Below, one piece after another: positions 1 to 12,500 of a stretch of 64,000 nucleotides of DNA (positions within the stretch are counted from its first letter, which is position 1; the number at the start of each line of letters is the position of its first letter). The stretch is from the NCBI GenBank assembly GCA_003864495.1, contig PEDN01001381.1, positions 55,310 through 119,309 on the forward strand. Direction: 5' to 3'. A program made the position numbers and the translations under genes. Below the pieces are notes generated by a model. The model saw nothing but the letters and a program-made list of their open reading frames with translations, did not search any database and had not been told where the DNA came from. The stretch is from Nemopilema nomurai (lineage: Eukaryota; Cnidaria; Scyphozoa; Rhizostomeae; Rhizostomatidae).

Positions 1-576
1 TCATAGCGAAAAAACAGCGCACAGAGTATGAATAAAACATAATGTAATAAGAGATTGAAGAAAGTATTAGACTGTTTTAAAAATGTTGGATGGAGATGGT
101 TGTGAGACTTTCTTGACTCTGGTCTGAAACTTGAAGCATCCCCCCCTAACTATTAAAGCCACCCTCTCCCCTTCAAAACCAGATAATTGGTGGCGGGTGG
201 TAACAAGTTGTATAGAGAGATGCAAGGTTCTTGTAAATGAAAGAGGGTCAAGCAGCGCATTTCTGCATTAAGAGGCATTAAGGCTGTATAAACAGAGGCA
301 GACGAAAGCAAGGCAATAACGAGGATTAGGTAGGCAAGGGACCGCCGCGAAAGACAGAGAGCGCGATGGCACGGGTTTATCGGATTCGCTGCCAAAACAA
401 AGGCATCATAAAGTAGCATAAAGAGAAATTGATTGATGGATAAAAAGGCAACTGTTTAGCAACATCAAAGAGATCAATTTGAGTACAGGCAGCGCGCTAT
501 TATTCCTCATAGATTACACTGCTACAGCACAAAAGCACGGCGAATTATGATAGGCTCAAGATGAAATATGGTGTGC

Positions 577-666
577 TTAAAGGTATCAGCATCTATGAGG
601 CACTGAAGGAAATACCGCATATTAAAGGTATCAGCATCTATGAGGCACTCAAGAAAACACCGCATA
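577..666. repeat. 45-bp tandem duplication, two copies
   Basis: Two adjacent 45-bp units start at 577 and 622, both beginning TTAAAGGTATCAGCATCTAT. They differ at only a few positions near their 3' ends. The unit length is a multiple of three, but no convincing coding frame surrounds it, so this looks like a simple non-coding duplication. Confidence 0.85.
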
Positions 667-3340
667 AGGGAGAATCGTCTTAGAGGTGATTGCTCTCCTA
701 ATGGCAGACGGCTAAGACCACGAAGCTTGCCCTCAAAATATTAAGCAATAAATCACTAATTGCCAGAGGGGTCTTTGCTCTCGAAAGGAGTTGGCCCGTT
801 GGCACAGCTATCCCATATGGCGAGTGTTCAGAGCAAATTTACGCCGGCAAATTAATGGGATTCTCTTGAAATCCCTTTGTCGACAGGTACTTGTTCTGAG
901 AATGAAGCTAAAAAAAGCTGATCAGGCTAGGTCAACGATGATCAAGTGTCATGATAATTTAAAAGTTTGATTTGGGACACTCTGCTTATAGGATGGCGTG
1001 TTCTTCTGATCGTACCTTACAAGTACACAAGGCCTAACTAACTGGTTTAGCTTGAACTTCTGTCTGCAAGATATCAGTTGGTTATAGCGTTAATTAGAAC
1101 AAAAAAGAAAGAGATTGATTTTCAATTAACATTAATAATGATCCTGATATCAATCTTAAACTTGGGAAACTATGGTCAATAATTCCATAATCATTATGTA
1201 TTCTTGTACATTTTAAATAACCTCGAACATCAGACACTTCGAAAACTGTGATGTCAATACTGAGTCTATGTACGAATCAAGATTCCAATAATGGACACTG
1301 CTCCTAGTTACAGCTCCCTCTACCCCCCTTTCACTACCTCTCTTCTCCTTGAGCCCATGCTATAACTATTGCAATCGTTTGACGACAGATGTTGAAATTG
1401 CGCGTTGGAAAAGAGGCTGCATATACTCCTTGAAGGAGGCCAGTTTCACTATTGCTTTTAGAAAACAATACCTGAAATCGTCCATTGGTCTGTATTGAGA
1501 AGTAAAAAGCAGGAAAATCAAAATTCGTATCATTAATCGAGCCATGAGTTGGTGCATCGGAACCTTGTCAAACATATTCGTCCACTGAACACCAATGACT
1601 CAAGTCAACACAGCAAAGGAACTAAAGGAGTAGCTGATAGCAAAGTCGATCGAGTACTAAGTTTTCATGAAGGCACAATCTTCAGACGTTCTCTTCATGC
1701 AGCGAGGACATCTGATAGACAATTGCATTTACTCTCTTCAGAGGTAGGAACATGTCAAGAAAAAACTCACACAACCAACATTGCACCAACATAGACGGTT
1801 TAACGGTTTAGAATAAACAAAATCTTTCTAAATATATCTGAAATATTTCGCAGAATAACCCGCACATAAAAAAATTACTCCTAGCCTTATGCTTTTTACC
1901 GAGCGAAATCGAGAAACTAAATAAAAAAATGTTTAATCAATTTTAGAAACAGATGGATAAGGACAAAACTAGCACATGCTCAGTAAACATATTGGTGGAT
2001 GGAGAGACACTGGCGAAAACCATTCGATGAAGAAATATAGGGGGAGTGAGGCGAATAACTGTGGAATATGCGCACAGGCTGATTGGTGGTTTGGTAATGC
2101 AGCACCTGACAGAAGGCCTGAACAGGACGCAAGCATGTGGCCGAGAACAAGGCGAAGACGAGATTTGCACGGCCAATTAGTATGTGGTATATTAAACGTA
2201 AACAATTTCAAATTGTAATTTGAGCCAATTAGCTTTGGTTGGTGATATCAAAGAACACATAGGATGGAGACGGCTTAGGATGGATGGATTATGTAGATGC
2301 TCGTTCTTGATCCACGATTTAGAAAGAAAAGTCAAAATCGCCATGGCGCTCTCGATGAGACGTCATTCCCTTTGAAGAGACACCGCGAATAGCGAGCGAC
2401 GTGACACCCGGCCGATTAACAGAAATCAAATCCAGCCTTGAACCCTCTAATTCCTGCTCGCAACAGCTAAATGCCTGCAATTTATGACTTACACTTCACA
2501 TCAATAATGATTGTTATTCTATATAAGATTAATCTCTTGCTAAGTTGGCAAAAGATCTCCTTGACATGGACTCTTCCCTAGCTGACATCAGACCCACGGC
2601 TCTCTTCTTTCCGTATATCACACGACTTAAAGATTGGGAGCTCAATGTACACGGGCAGCAGGAAATCCTCACGGACAAGCCTCTGCTATGTAACCACCGT
2701 ATTGTTGCCCATTGCCATTCAAACGGGCGTGGAAATCGTGGACAAAGGGCTTCGAACGATCAGGCAACAGGCAGCATTATCAGGGAACGGAGGAGCGGTT
2801 TCTAGATAGCCATATATTACAATAGTGTTATAAGTGTGATGTCACCAAAAGCCTATTTTAAGAATTTTTGAATTTTAACTACATGTCATTAAAGATCACC
2901 ATGACATGTGTCCAAATATGCACAATTGGCCAAATACGTCTATAATCGGCTGAGATATGGTAAATGAAACACTTGAAGTTTGGTAACAAATCACTGTTCT
3001 TTTGGCTCTGTTTCCCATATTCTTACCGACCTCCAACGAAAATTCGTCTTGCAAACTTTAGGCCCTGAACATACAAGCCTCAACATACCAAATCGTTGAC
3101 CAACAACAACCACTACTCTAAGACCATCGATACTGAAGACGTTGGTTCAGGCGTAACGCCGAACAACGAAAGACGTCATCACAACATTCGCCTTACCACC
3201 ATGTGTTATACTGTACATGCTATTTTGACGTTGGAACGCGGCTTTACTTATATCTGTGCCGGTGCAATACTGCCGTTTTGCAATATTGTGTCCATTCAAA
3301 GTGCTATACAGATGCATATGACACTTATATGATACAACTA

Positions 3341-3500
3341 CAGGGGCGCAACTAGGATATTTTAAGGGCAGGGTAGTAGGTAGAAATCGGGCATAAAGAC
3401 ATCGGATTTCCATGGGAATAGGGCAAAATTAGCCTCCTTGCCAAAAAGGGCAGGGGTTGTAGCCCCCGCAACTACCCCCCCCCCCTTAGATGCGCCCCTG
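3341..3500. mobile_element. Non-autonomous hAT-like element (160 bp)
   Basis: The element begins CAGGGGCGCA at 3341 and ends TGCGCCCCTG at 3500, a perfect 10-bp terminal inverted repeat. It is flanked on both sides by AACTA (3336-3340 and 3501-3505), a 5-bp target-site duplication. CAGGGGCG ends are typical of hAT transposons; most hAT families make 8-bp duplications, but hAT5-type families make 5-bp ones. There is no transposase frame inside, so it would depend on an autonomous relative elsewhere. A poly-C run lies close to the right end. The boundaries are certain to the base; the superfamily assignment is inferred. Confidence 0.85.
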
Positions 3501-6500
3501 AACTAATGATATTGATATACAGACAATAGGGAGCGTAGTAAAACAATACTAGTTTGACCTCATTAGTGATCCTTGTACGTTCATAGCTGTTTTGCTAATA
3601 ACGGAGGGCAACGTAGCAATATTAGACTGTTCAAATTTTATTAGCACAGTACAGAAGAATTGTAGTTTCTTATGATTCTGGTCATGGTGTTGGAGCTTGT
3701 GGCACTTGCGGCAATTCATAAAATCAGCCCCTTTGCCGAAAATGTTATCGCACTGCTAAAAAAACCAAATTATCTCAAAATTGATTGAAAGCTGCACTTA
3801 ATACCAACATTGTTTGGGGAAAAAAGGACCGTTTTTCACGTGTCAAATAAGCGAAGATGCAAAAAAAGAGACAACACTGAGGTGTGGCAAGGACCCTGAC
3901 AGGTATTCTAGCATTATGACTTGTTCCTGCACGTGGTAACATCGTTGTCATTCCCTGTCAAGAAACATCGCCTTGCGGGGCAGCACCTCTTTGCGCCAGT
4001 GTGAAATTCGCCACTTCTCTTAAACTAAACGCAGTGCTGTTCTTGGTGTAGTTCTGCTTGGTAGGCAGAGGTTGAGCTGGGGGCTACCCCCACAACCTAA
4101 AAGCAGCGGCCTAGTTCAGTTCCAAATATGGCCTAGGCAGAACTCGCTCGACAAAACCCCATCAGGAGTAAGCGTGGCAGCGCAAGTAGACAATAATGAG
4201 GAATCATGAGCGATCCTTCAAGCCCCATTGTCTGGTGTATCCACAAACTCGATAGTCAAAAGAAAAAGGCCTCCTTTGTAAGTAAAACATTGTACACTAA
4301 CGAAGTTATCCTCAGTCTTGAGGCCTAATCGGCCGCAGCGTTTTGCCAGTGTGGTCGCACTCGTGCCTGTATAGCCAACTGGCGGTGATTATTCAGTGCG
4401 CGCGCAAATGCTTTTAGTAGCATGATAACGATACTTCACAAGTCTTTCCCAATCTTGTTGCGAAATTGTCTGGTCTGCTTATCACTTCCACCGGTCATTT
4501 GTCTGTGAGAAGCCTTACGTATAAGCCACTTAGCCTCACTGTTCGCAGTACTAAGACCTAGTCAGTTCAGAGAACCTTCTATTCAACAAGAATCTACGAA
4601 TTTCCTCCAAGAGTAATGCAATAGAGATATTGGCTAACAGTCGTGGATGAATCAGTGACGCTTGTCTGTAGAATTTTAATGCGAGATTTATTGCAAACCA
4701 GAGCATGAATTGGAACAAATTACTCAGGCCATAGTGAAAATTTACTTAAAATTTCAGTTTCCTTCGTGTATAATGGAAAATGACTTTTACTGAGAGCATA
4801 CTTTGCTTGTTTGAAAATCCGAAATCACATTTGCTGACATTCGAAACATCTGTCAGTTAGTCGTACAAAATATCATACATATTGTCCTGGATTATACACA
4901 TATTTCATATTGCTGGTTTAAAAGAATGCTAAATAAGGGGGAAAATGAAAATCAAAAGAAAGCCAAAATTATAATCTTTAAACAGACGTTAATAGTAGAT
5001 TCAGCTTGAAAGCAAAGACTTTTCATTACATTAATTATCTGAAAAGGGGCAAATAGTTGTGTGAAGTAAGTTTGAAAACGGTTCACTCAGTAAAACGTAG
5101 AAGAATGTAGGCTGTTCTGGTTTCAAAGCACAACAAACTATAAGAATCACACAATAAAGGGAGTGATGGGCTCAATTCCAGGGGTGAAAATACGTTATGG
5201 GACGAATAGACATGTGCAAGAAGAGGCTCTGATGACAAAGCCTTATAGAATCGATATCCATGTGATAAAAACACTTGACGCGCTTAAAGAAGATCGTGGC
5301 AGAATAAAAGGGTAATCGAGACAGCAATCGAAAGGCGATTGGAACCCCTTTAAGCCCTTCCGTGTGATTGCAATTGCAGGAAACCGATCTACGATTGCCT
5401 AACGATTAATGTCTCCGTCCCGTGCCTTTAGCTGGGCTCTTCTGTGACACTCAGCGCCTTGCCCTCCGCTCTAATACAATAAGAACGCGCACAATGGAGC
5501 ACAATGGACGAAACGACAGAGCTTTGAGCGATTTTGAAAACTTCTTAGATTTGCTGGGAGCAGATGCCATCGATTAGAACAGAGCTACGGTTCGACTCAG
5601 AGCATACAAGCAAATTAGCAAGCTGGTTGCGATGGCCTGCTTGTTATCTTTTTGTTCAGAACTCCCGACTCAGCGAGCACTGTGGCAAAAATTCGAATTT
5701 TCATTGCAAGGGTCCTTGTACGGGATACTGTAACGGCGTAATCATTTTTCAACATTAAAAAGGATAAACAACGCTGGAGCGAGAAACATTTTTCAGATTT
5801 TAACGACCAAAGATTCGGATCCACAGCACTGTCAGAAAATTTGCTAAACGTTATTCAAATAATTTTGGCTATAATCGAAAATTGGTTAAAATTCACAAGG
5901 CTACATTTCACGCAAATGGTGCACTCGAAAATCTTTAAAACCTGTCGCAAAAATTGGTTGGCGATTGATTTAAAATTTTAAAAGTATGCTCTGTGCTGGA
6001 TCGACTCAAATTCTTGAAGCCTAAGTCAAATGGTTAAGTATTACTCCCGCAATAACGATTCCTGTGATTTTGATTGGGAAGGCCCCTATGCACAAAAGTA
6101 AGCTTGCAATTGATGCCAGATTTGATCTGCGGGTCAGAACAATTAAGAACCGGATTCCAGGTAAAACCGGACCACAACAAGAACCGGATCTGGTGATCAT
6201 TTCTTGGAAATTAGCCCTGTTCGATTCAGTAAGTGGAGGGTATGCGTAGAGAGTGAAACAAGAGTTATTGTGGAGATGTCTCTTTTGAGTGAGCTTGCCA
6301 ATCTTTTGAGTGAGCTTGCCAATTTTCGATGAACTTAGCTCTTTTGAATAAAAAGAAACGTATGTACGTATGTACGTTGTCTAAGAAGCATGTCCATGAA
6401 TGCATAAAGACATCTCTTACTCAAGGATACTGCAGACAAACTGGCCATTCATTCACTTCAGCTAATCCGCTACTCACAATAAGACTTCAAAAGCAGACTC

Positions 6501-6502
6501 AC

Positions 6503-9500
6503 CGCAAGTGCAGCCAGTATGTGCAGAAACACAAGACTCTTTTTCCTCTTTCCATTGGCTGAGATATCATCAAGGACGAAACTGTATTGCAGCACCTGAA
6601 AACAAAAACGTGTTAGATTCAAAAAACCTTTTAATTGGAAACCTTCAGCTGAAAATATTTTTACAAAGGCATTGATTCTTTTTAGAAATGATAAAGCTAT
6701 TAGCATCTCATGAATATTCTTTTGCCGTTTATTGGTTTACGTTTGACTTTACCCACCATTAGAAACTGGCGGCTTTTATGCTGACAGACATAAAATTGGT
6801 ATTGTTCATTTACATCCATCTTATGCGTTACTCCTCCTTCGGTAAATCCTAGACCAGATAAAGCCATATGTGATACAGACGCCCCCTGTTTATACTTAGT
6901 TCACAAAAAACAAATCTACATTATGTTTTTCTTGAAAAAGAGGCAATCTCGTATGATGACCCCTAAATAAACAAAACCATGATCTTCTAACCATAAAATC
7001 AGACAATGTTGAGAAATTTAAGACAAGGAGAAATCGTTCATTTCACACAACCTATCTTCCATAATGAGAACAGTTATAATAAAACTTTACGTTTACGCTG
7101 TCGCCTGATATTGTTAAGTTTTGTACCACGAAACATTTGTTCAAAAACAATTGTCCTTATCATAAACTAACCCGGACAATAGACAAGGGAAGTTCAGAAA
7201 TAACAGACTCAAGATGCACCTAGGTGAGGGAGTTTCCAGTTTCAATACTCTTTCGTATCAATCTCAATTAAACACACTACACAATAAAAAGTAACTGTGT
7301 TTGAAAGACTTGCAAAGAGACCTACGGCTTTCGTGTATATCCTCAACAAATTGACTATAAATAAAATGTTCTCCTCTTGAGTGCCAGATACCAGTTCCTC
7401 ACTAGAAATGAAATCAACAATGAATTCATTGAACGTTGGTGGATTAATCAATGTTAATGTGTTGTTCTTCCTTGTTAATAAAGAAAATCAAACAATGCGA
7501 ATCAGGCATATGGCTGCCTTTGGTTGCTAAGAGGAAATGGCCTATCATAATGGAGATGCTTACAGGGCTAGAGAAAACCGAATATCAATGCTAGCAGCAC
7601 TGCTCGCAGAATATACAAGGTTATGAGAAATACGTTCTAATATGAGTCGGTCTTGGGAAAAAAGCCCATAGCAGTTATCTGTATAGTGCGTGGCGTCGAA
7701 GTAGTTTGAGTGGAAACAACGATGGAAAGGGGGGGGGGGAGTTCAGGATGTTGACGACAAGAGCAGGCATAATGACTTATACTTCCACGATTTTTGCAAA
7801 TTGATTGGATAGAAAAAAAATTGATGTTTTAGAAACTGAATACCTCTAGAAGAATATCAAGATCACATGATAAACTTTGAACCGTTTGAGGGGGGATTTA
7901 CCTGGTTGGAAGATGATGAACTATTTAATAATCATTTACCTTGATTCTTGGAAATCTTCAAGGAAACTCAATATGTCATCTTTAATATCAACAAAAGTCA
8001 TCAACATTTTCATCAACATTCTCTGCAAAGCAAAACAAAGATGAAAAGTAAAATCAAATTAAGACATTGAATAAAGATCAAATGTACTGATAAATACGTC
8101 ACTAATCCAAAAGATCAATTCTACCACAAATTTGATCTTTTCAAGCGAAAGGGAACAAAACGTCAAACTATGTAAGAACTGCGGAAATTTCTCAGAACAA
8201 AAACAGTGGAAATTTTTTTTTCGTTTAAGTAGTACAAATTTTTCCATCAATGTAATAATAAAGTCTTGGTAATAATAACAATGCACAAAAGTATTGATGG
8301 AAATTAAAGCGAAGAAATGATTACATTATTAGATTTGTCAAAGCAATAAGAATAATAGGGATAATAACAATAACAGTAAAAATAATGATTACAACTGTAA
8401 TGATAATAGTTAATACTATTGATATGACTGTTACAAAATTTGACCCTATTGAAAACTCAAAAGTCAAGAAGATAAAAAACTGCTAAAGAAACAAATAGAA
8501 AGTGTAGGGAAGAACTAAGAAAATATACATTTTTCATCTTCCACAAGGACTTGTGTCCTTGTTGCTGATCTCGAAGCCTTGAATTTGACTTCTCCATGTC
8601 GGCCATTATTCTTTCAGTAGTCTCCTCAATGGTCCGCTTGATAACCATGGCAGCACTGACGACATCTCCTGCCTGAAACATTGGATTCCTTTTCAATCTA
8701 TGCAACGCGTTTGTCCTGCGGGTGCTACGCAGAGCAATGACGTCTCGAGAGAATATGGCAGGCATAATAGGTTAAAAGTACTTTTCTCGTTATTTGAGAT
8801 ATATTTAAATGTATTAATAGGCCTTGGGCTTTATCCAAACGAAGTGCTATATTGACTTTTCTGCTATTGCCTAAAATATGGAGTACTTTCTCAAGGTGAT
8901 GGTGCTAGTTCGAGGATTTACAGCATGTCATTTAAAAGCTCAAAACGTAATCATCTTGCAAACGTTAACAAATGATCATTTTAGCAGCAATGGAGGGTTA
9001 AAAGGCAAGCTGCACCTGAGGCAAAATGTATTCAGCGAGGGCTGTAATGGATTCCATCGATGTAGATTTAAAAACAGCTTCTAGGTAATCCTTCTCGGAT
9101 TCCAAACTCCTGACATGGCCTAAAATCCTTAGGAAAACAAAGAAAAAGATTTCAGAAACTCGATCTAAAAATTTATCAATTGGTTATGTATAGTAATTTG
9201 TTTATCAATTAGTAGGTAATGTATTGGTAATGCGGTCATAAATTGATGATGTATAGCTAATCTTGAATTTGGCTGCATTCTAAAACTCTAAAATCATCCA
9301 TCACTTGTCTTTCTTTAAGCATTGTGAAAATGCGAAGCATTGCTTTACATTACAAATTGTGAAGCATTTAAATTTCCACTTGCTTAGCTGTTTATTCTTT
9401 AGACTTTTAGATAGCTGCTGCTGATGTTCCCAAACTCAATTCACCCCAGGTAATGTCTAAAGCATTAACTGCTAGAAATCAGGATTGAAAAGACAGGAAA

Positions 9501-12500
9501 CCAGACATAACTTGCTGGCAGTAGATGAAAACATGAAAAGCTTAACCACAAAAAAGTATATTCACACGTACATACTGACGAATTTCTTACAAAGGTCTTG
9601 GCGTGACTTCTTGGGGAATCTGTGCCTATTGCCGTGGAACTTTTCACACCACACAAGAAACTTAGCAAAGGCTGAAATAGAAAGAGCGTGTTCAGGGCCT
9701 ATGACCGGAAAATGTTTTCAAAACAAGAAACACTGTTTCGGTTAGATTGGCTCAAGCTCATTACTATTGATTCCCAGAAAACTGTTTGCGTTATAGAAAA
9801 AGAGAAATTACGCAATTTCATCTGCAAACATGGTTTCGATAACACACTTTAAAATTTATAGAGTGGCAATAAAAGCAGTTGAAGCGAAAGTGTATGATTT
9901 AGGGAAATGTAAACGTCAATGTTTGCTTATTGAGCTTAACTACGAAAATGGAAATTCTTTAAAAAAATTCGTAAGTGTTTGAAAGAAAGAGAAATAAATA
10001 TCCATGAGAAAAATTCATCATTTTCATTGTTATTCTTTTCTCAAATAGAGAGAGGGAGCTCAAAATATTAGGCCAGAAAATAATCATCAGCTTATGTGAA
10101 ATAAAGAAAATAGCAACTCCTTTCTAAGTCAACATTAGGAACATGCAACAAATAACCAAATTGACGTGTGACAAAAATTTCTAAGGTAACACATATTGAA
10201 AAAAGCCATAATACAATTAGCCGTCTGCCAAAAAAATCATGGGGAACCAGTATTAAATGACTTTCCTGACTCACCCATGCTTGCTTCTCCAAGGACTTGC
10301 TTGAAAATTTCCACCAACGTGTGTGGCTCATTGGAAAGGAAATCACGGGCGTTTGACATTTTCACACTTCCTATCAGTTGCATTATCTTTTTGCCGCATT
10401 CATCGATATCAGATGCCAGTTCCTCCAAAACTGAAGAAAAGAAAACGGCAATTAAACTTAATAAGAAGTTTACAGATTCTGGCAATGTAAAGATAATGGA
10501 AATTCATTTAAAAGGAATATTATTTGTAAAATGATTACGAATGTTGTTAAAAGGCCTTCAGCAGTTGAAAAATGTGAGGCAAGATCGCGCCTCGCTATTT
10601 TAGCCACAAAAACCACTGAGAAAGGAAAAAAAGCATATTCAAGTTTAAAGTTCAAGAACAGAGCACAAGTCTGAGCTCAATGCCATTCAACAAAAAATCC
10701 GCTTCAAAACGATTGTAGGGCGGAAGTATGTTATTACATTATTGCATTTATTTTGATTTATAGGTGTTGAATAATAGGTATTAAGTGGGAAACAACTTGT
10801 GGCAATCGTGAAAATGAGGCCAAGTACCAACCTTGCATTGCATCAGATTGCAGCAAAAATTGTTTGATCTCATTAACGAGGCGGCCTGCCGATTGAATCG
10901 TGTGGAGCGCTTCTAAAAGCTCCTTTGCATCATCAGGTGGTAGATCGTCAGGGAGGCTTCCGCTGTATGCGAAATGCAGAACTGCATATACCCCAGCCTC
11001 ACTTAGGCCGTGAAGAAGGGTCCTGTCCGAGTCAAATCTCTCAGATGGAAAGAGAGACGCGAGAATGCATTTGTGGCACTTAAACTAGAAGGAAATTTTC
11101 ACTTAAAATGACTGCACAGTTTGATGTGTGAGAGACAACTGGCAGCCGAATATATCGGTGTTCAAGCTTTGACGAGGCTAAGCCGCGAATGTAAATAATT
11201 TCGAGGTGCTTGAAAAATGACATACAAATAAGAAAATTCACAAGACAAAAGTGCTGGACCAAATTGCAGTTATCTAATCTAGCAATTGTGGAAATTAGTA
11301 ATGGGATAGATTCTTAAAATTTTATTTAGCTATCGTTAAACATTTTATCATATGACAGAACCAGAATTTTATAGAGAAACAAATAGAAATAACAGAACAA
11401 CAAGAAATGGATAAAACTGCAGTAGAACACTCACAATTTTGCCATTTTTAGCAGTGACTTCTAGATCTGAGAACTCTTCATCCCTAAGAGCACCCAACAA
11501 AGTGAACAAAACGTCGGAGGATATCTGGCTAGAAATCTGAAATAACAAACAATTAGATAGGTGCTTCAAGCAGAATATAATAGAGTTCTTAGAAACATGG
11601 AAAAAGTTGCAAACGACTCAGGCAGAATCTTATTGAAACAGGTCCGTTTTCTACATCCCCTGGATTGAGTGCACATTCCCAAATCGCATTGATCATTGCA
11701 TGCAAACGAATCTTTTTTTCATAAATCTGCAAGGTTTTATAAACTGAATTTTAGACGCCAATACCTTTCGCAGAACCAAGAGAAAACCAATTTTGTGTCT
11801 GAAAACTATATCATCGCCATCAAATGATATCTGAAAAGTATAAAAAAAATTCATCCCATCAAATAAATCCATTGCATCAAATAAATTCATCGCCCAACAC
11901 CATCAGAAGCGACTTGCAGCGACTGGGAGCGTCATGGGGAGAAATAAAACACATGGATCAAATGCAATATCATTGGTTGTGTGATGATGTTTATAATGTT
12001 AATCAATGAATATATATTTATATATCAAATAAGGAGAATTGTTACAGATAGGTCCATAGTTGATTATAACTGAATGCATCAAAGCATTCCTTTATAAAGG
12101 AATCCCTATGCATATGAAACAGAAATCCTGGTTATAATGTAAAAATTATGAGAATAAATGTTTGGTAGTACAAAACTTCACAGTTGCAAGAGATAGCTGA
12201 AACATACAATCGCGGGGAATGCAGGAAAACTTTTGTTATATGAATGAAAAGTGGATGTCTCATAGAAAACAGAGGTTAGGGGATTCTAGAGAAAAAAATG
12301 ACATGAAAATACCCATACATCAAATATGATTGGTATTCCAAGGCTAGTGAACATCCAGAGTTTCCATAAATTGCGCTTCCTGTTTATCTATAAAAAATAT
12401 TAATTGTGATATATATGAATGATCTTTACTAAATCAGTGGAGAAAAATAAGAGAAAATTAAGGAATACAAAGGGAGTATGCAAAAGGCAGATGAATTTTA

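Larger units (their letters stand above)
1..6020. other. Stretch without a recognisable gene
   Basis: I find no exon here that I can assign to a protein family on either strand. All open frames are short, lack flanking splice sites in matching phase, and look random. The stretch does contain a 45-bp tandem duplication near position 577, a small hAT-like element at 3341-3500, and a poly-C run just inside that element's right end. It could hold an untranslated exon, a promoter or fast-evolving exons that I cannot recognise by eye. Confidence 0.5.

Noticed and set aside
153..419. Minus-strand open frame of 88 residues near the left edge
   Set aside because: No similarity to any family, no splice sites in matching phase, and surroundings without other exons; length is within chance.
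5494..5577. Short plus-strand frame of 27 residues ending FENFLDLLGADAID
   Set aside because: It looks acidic and peptide-like, but it is too short, isolated and without a clear upstream acceptor to support as an exon.
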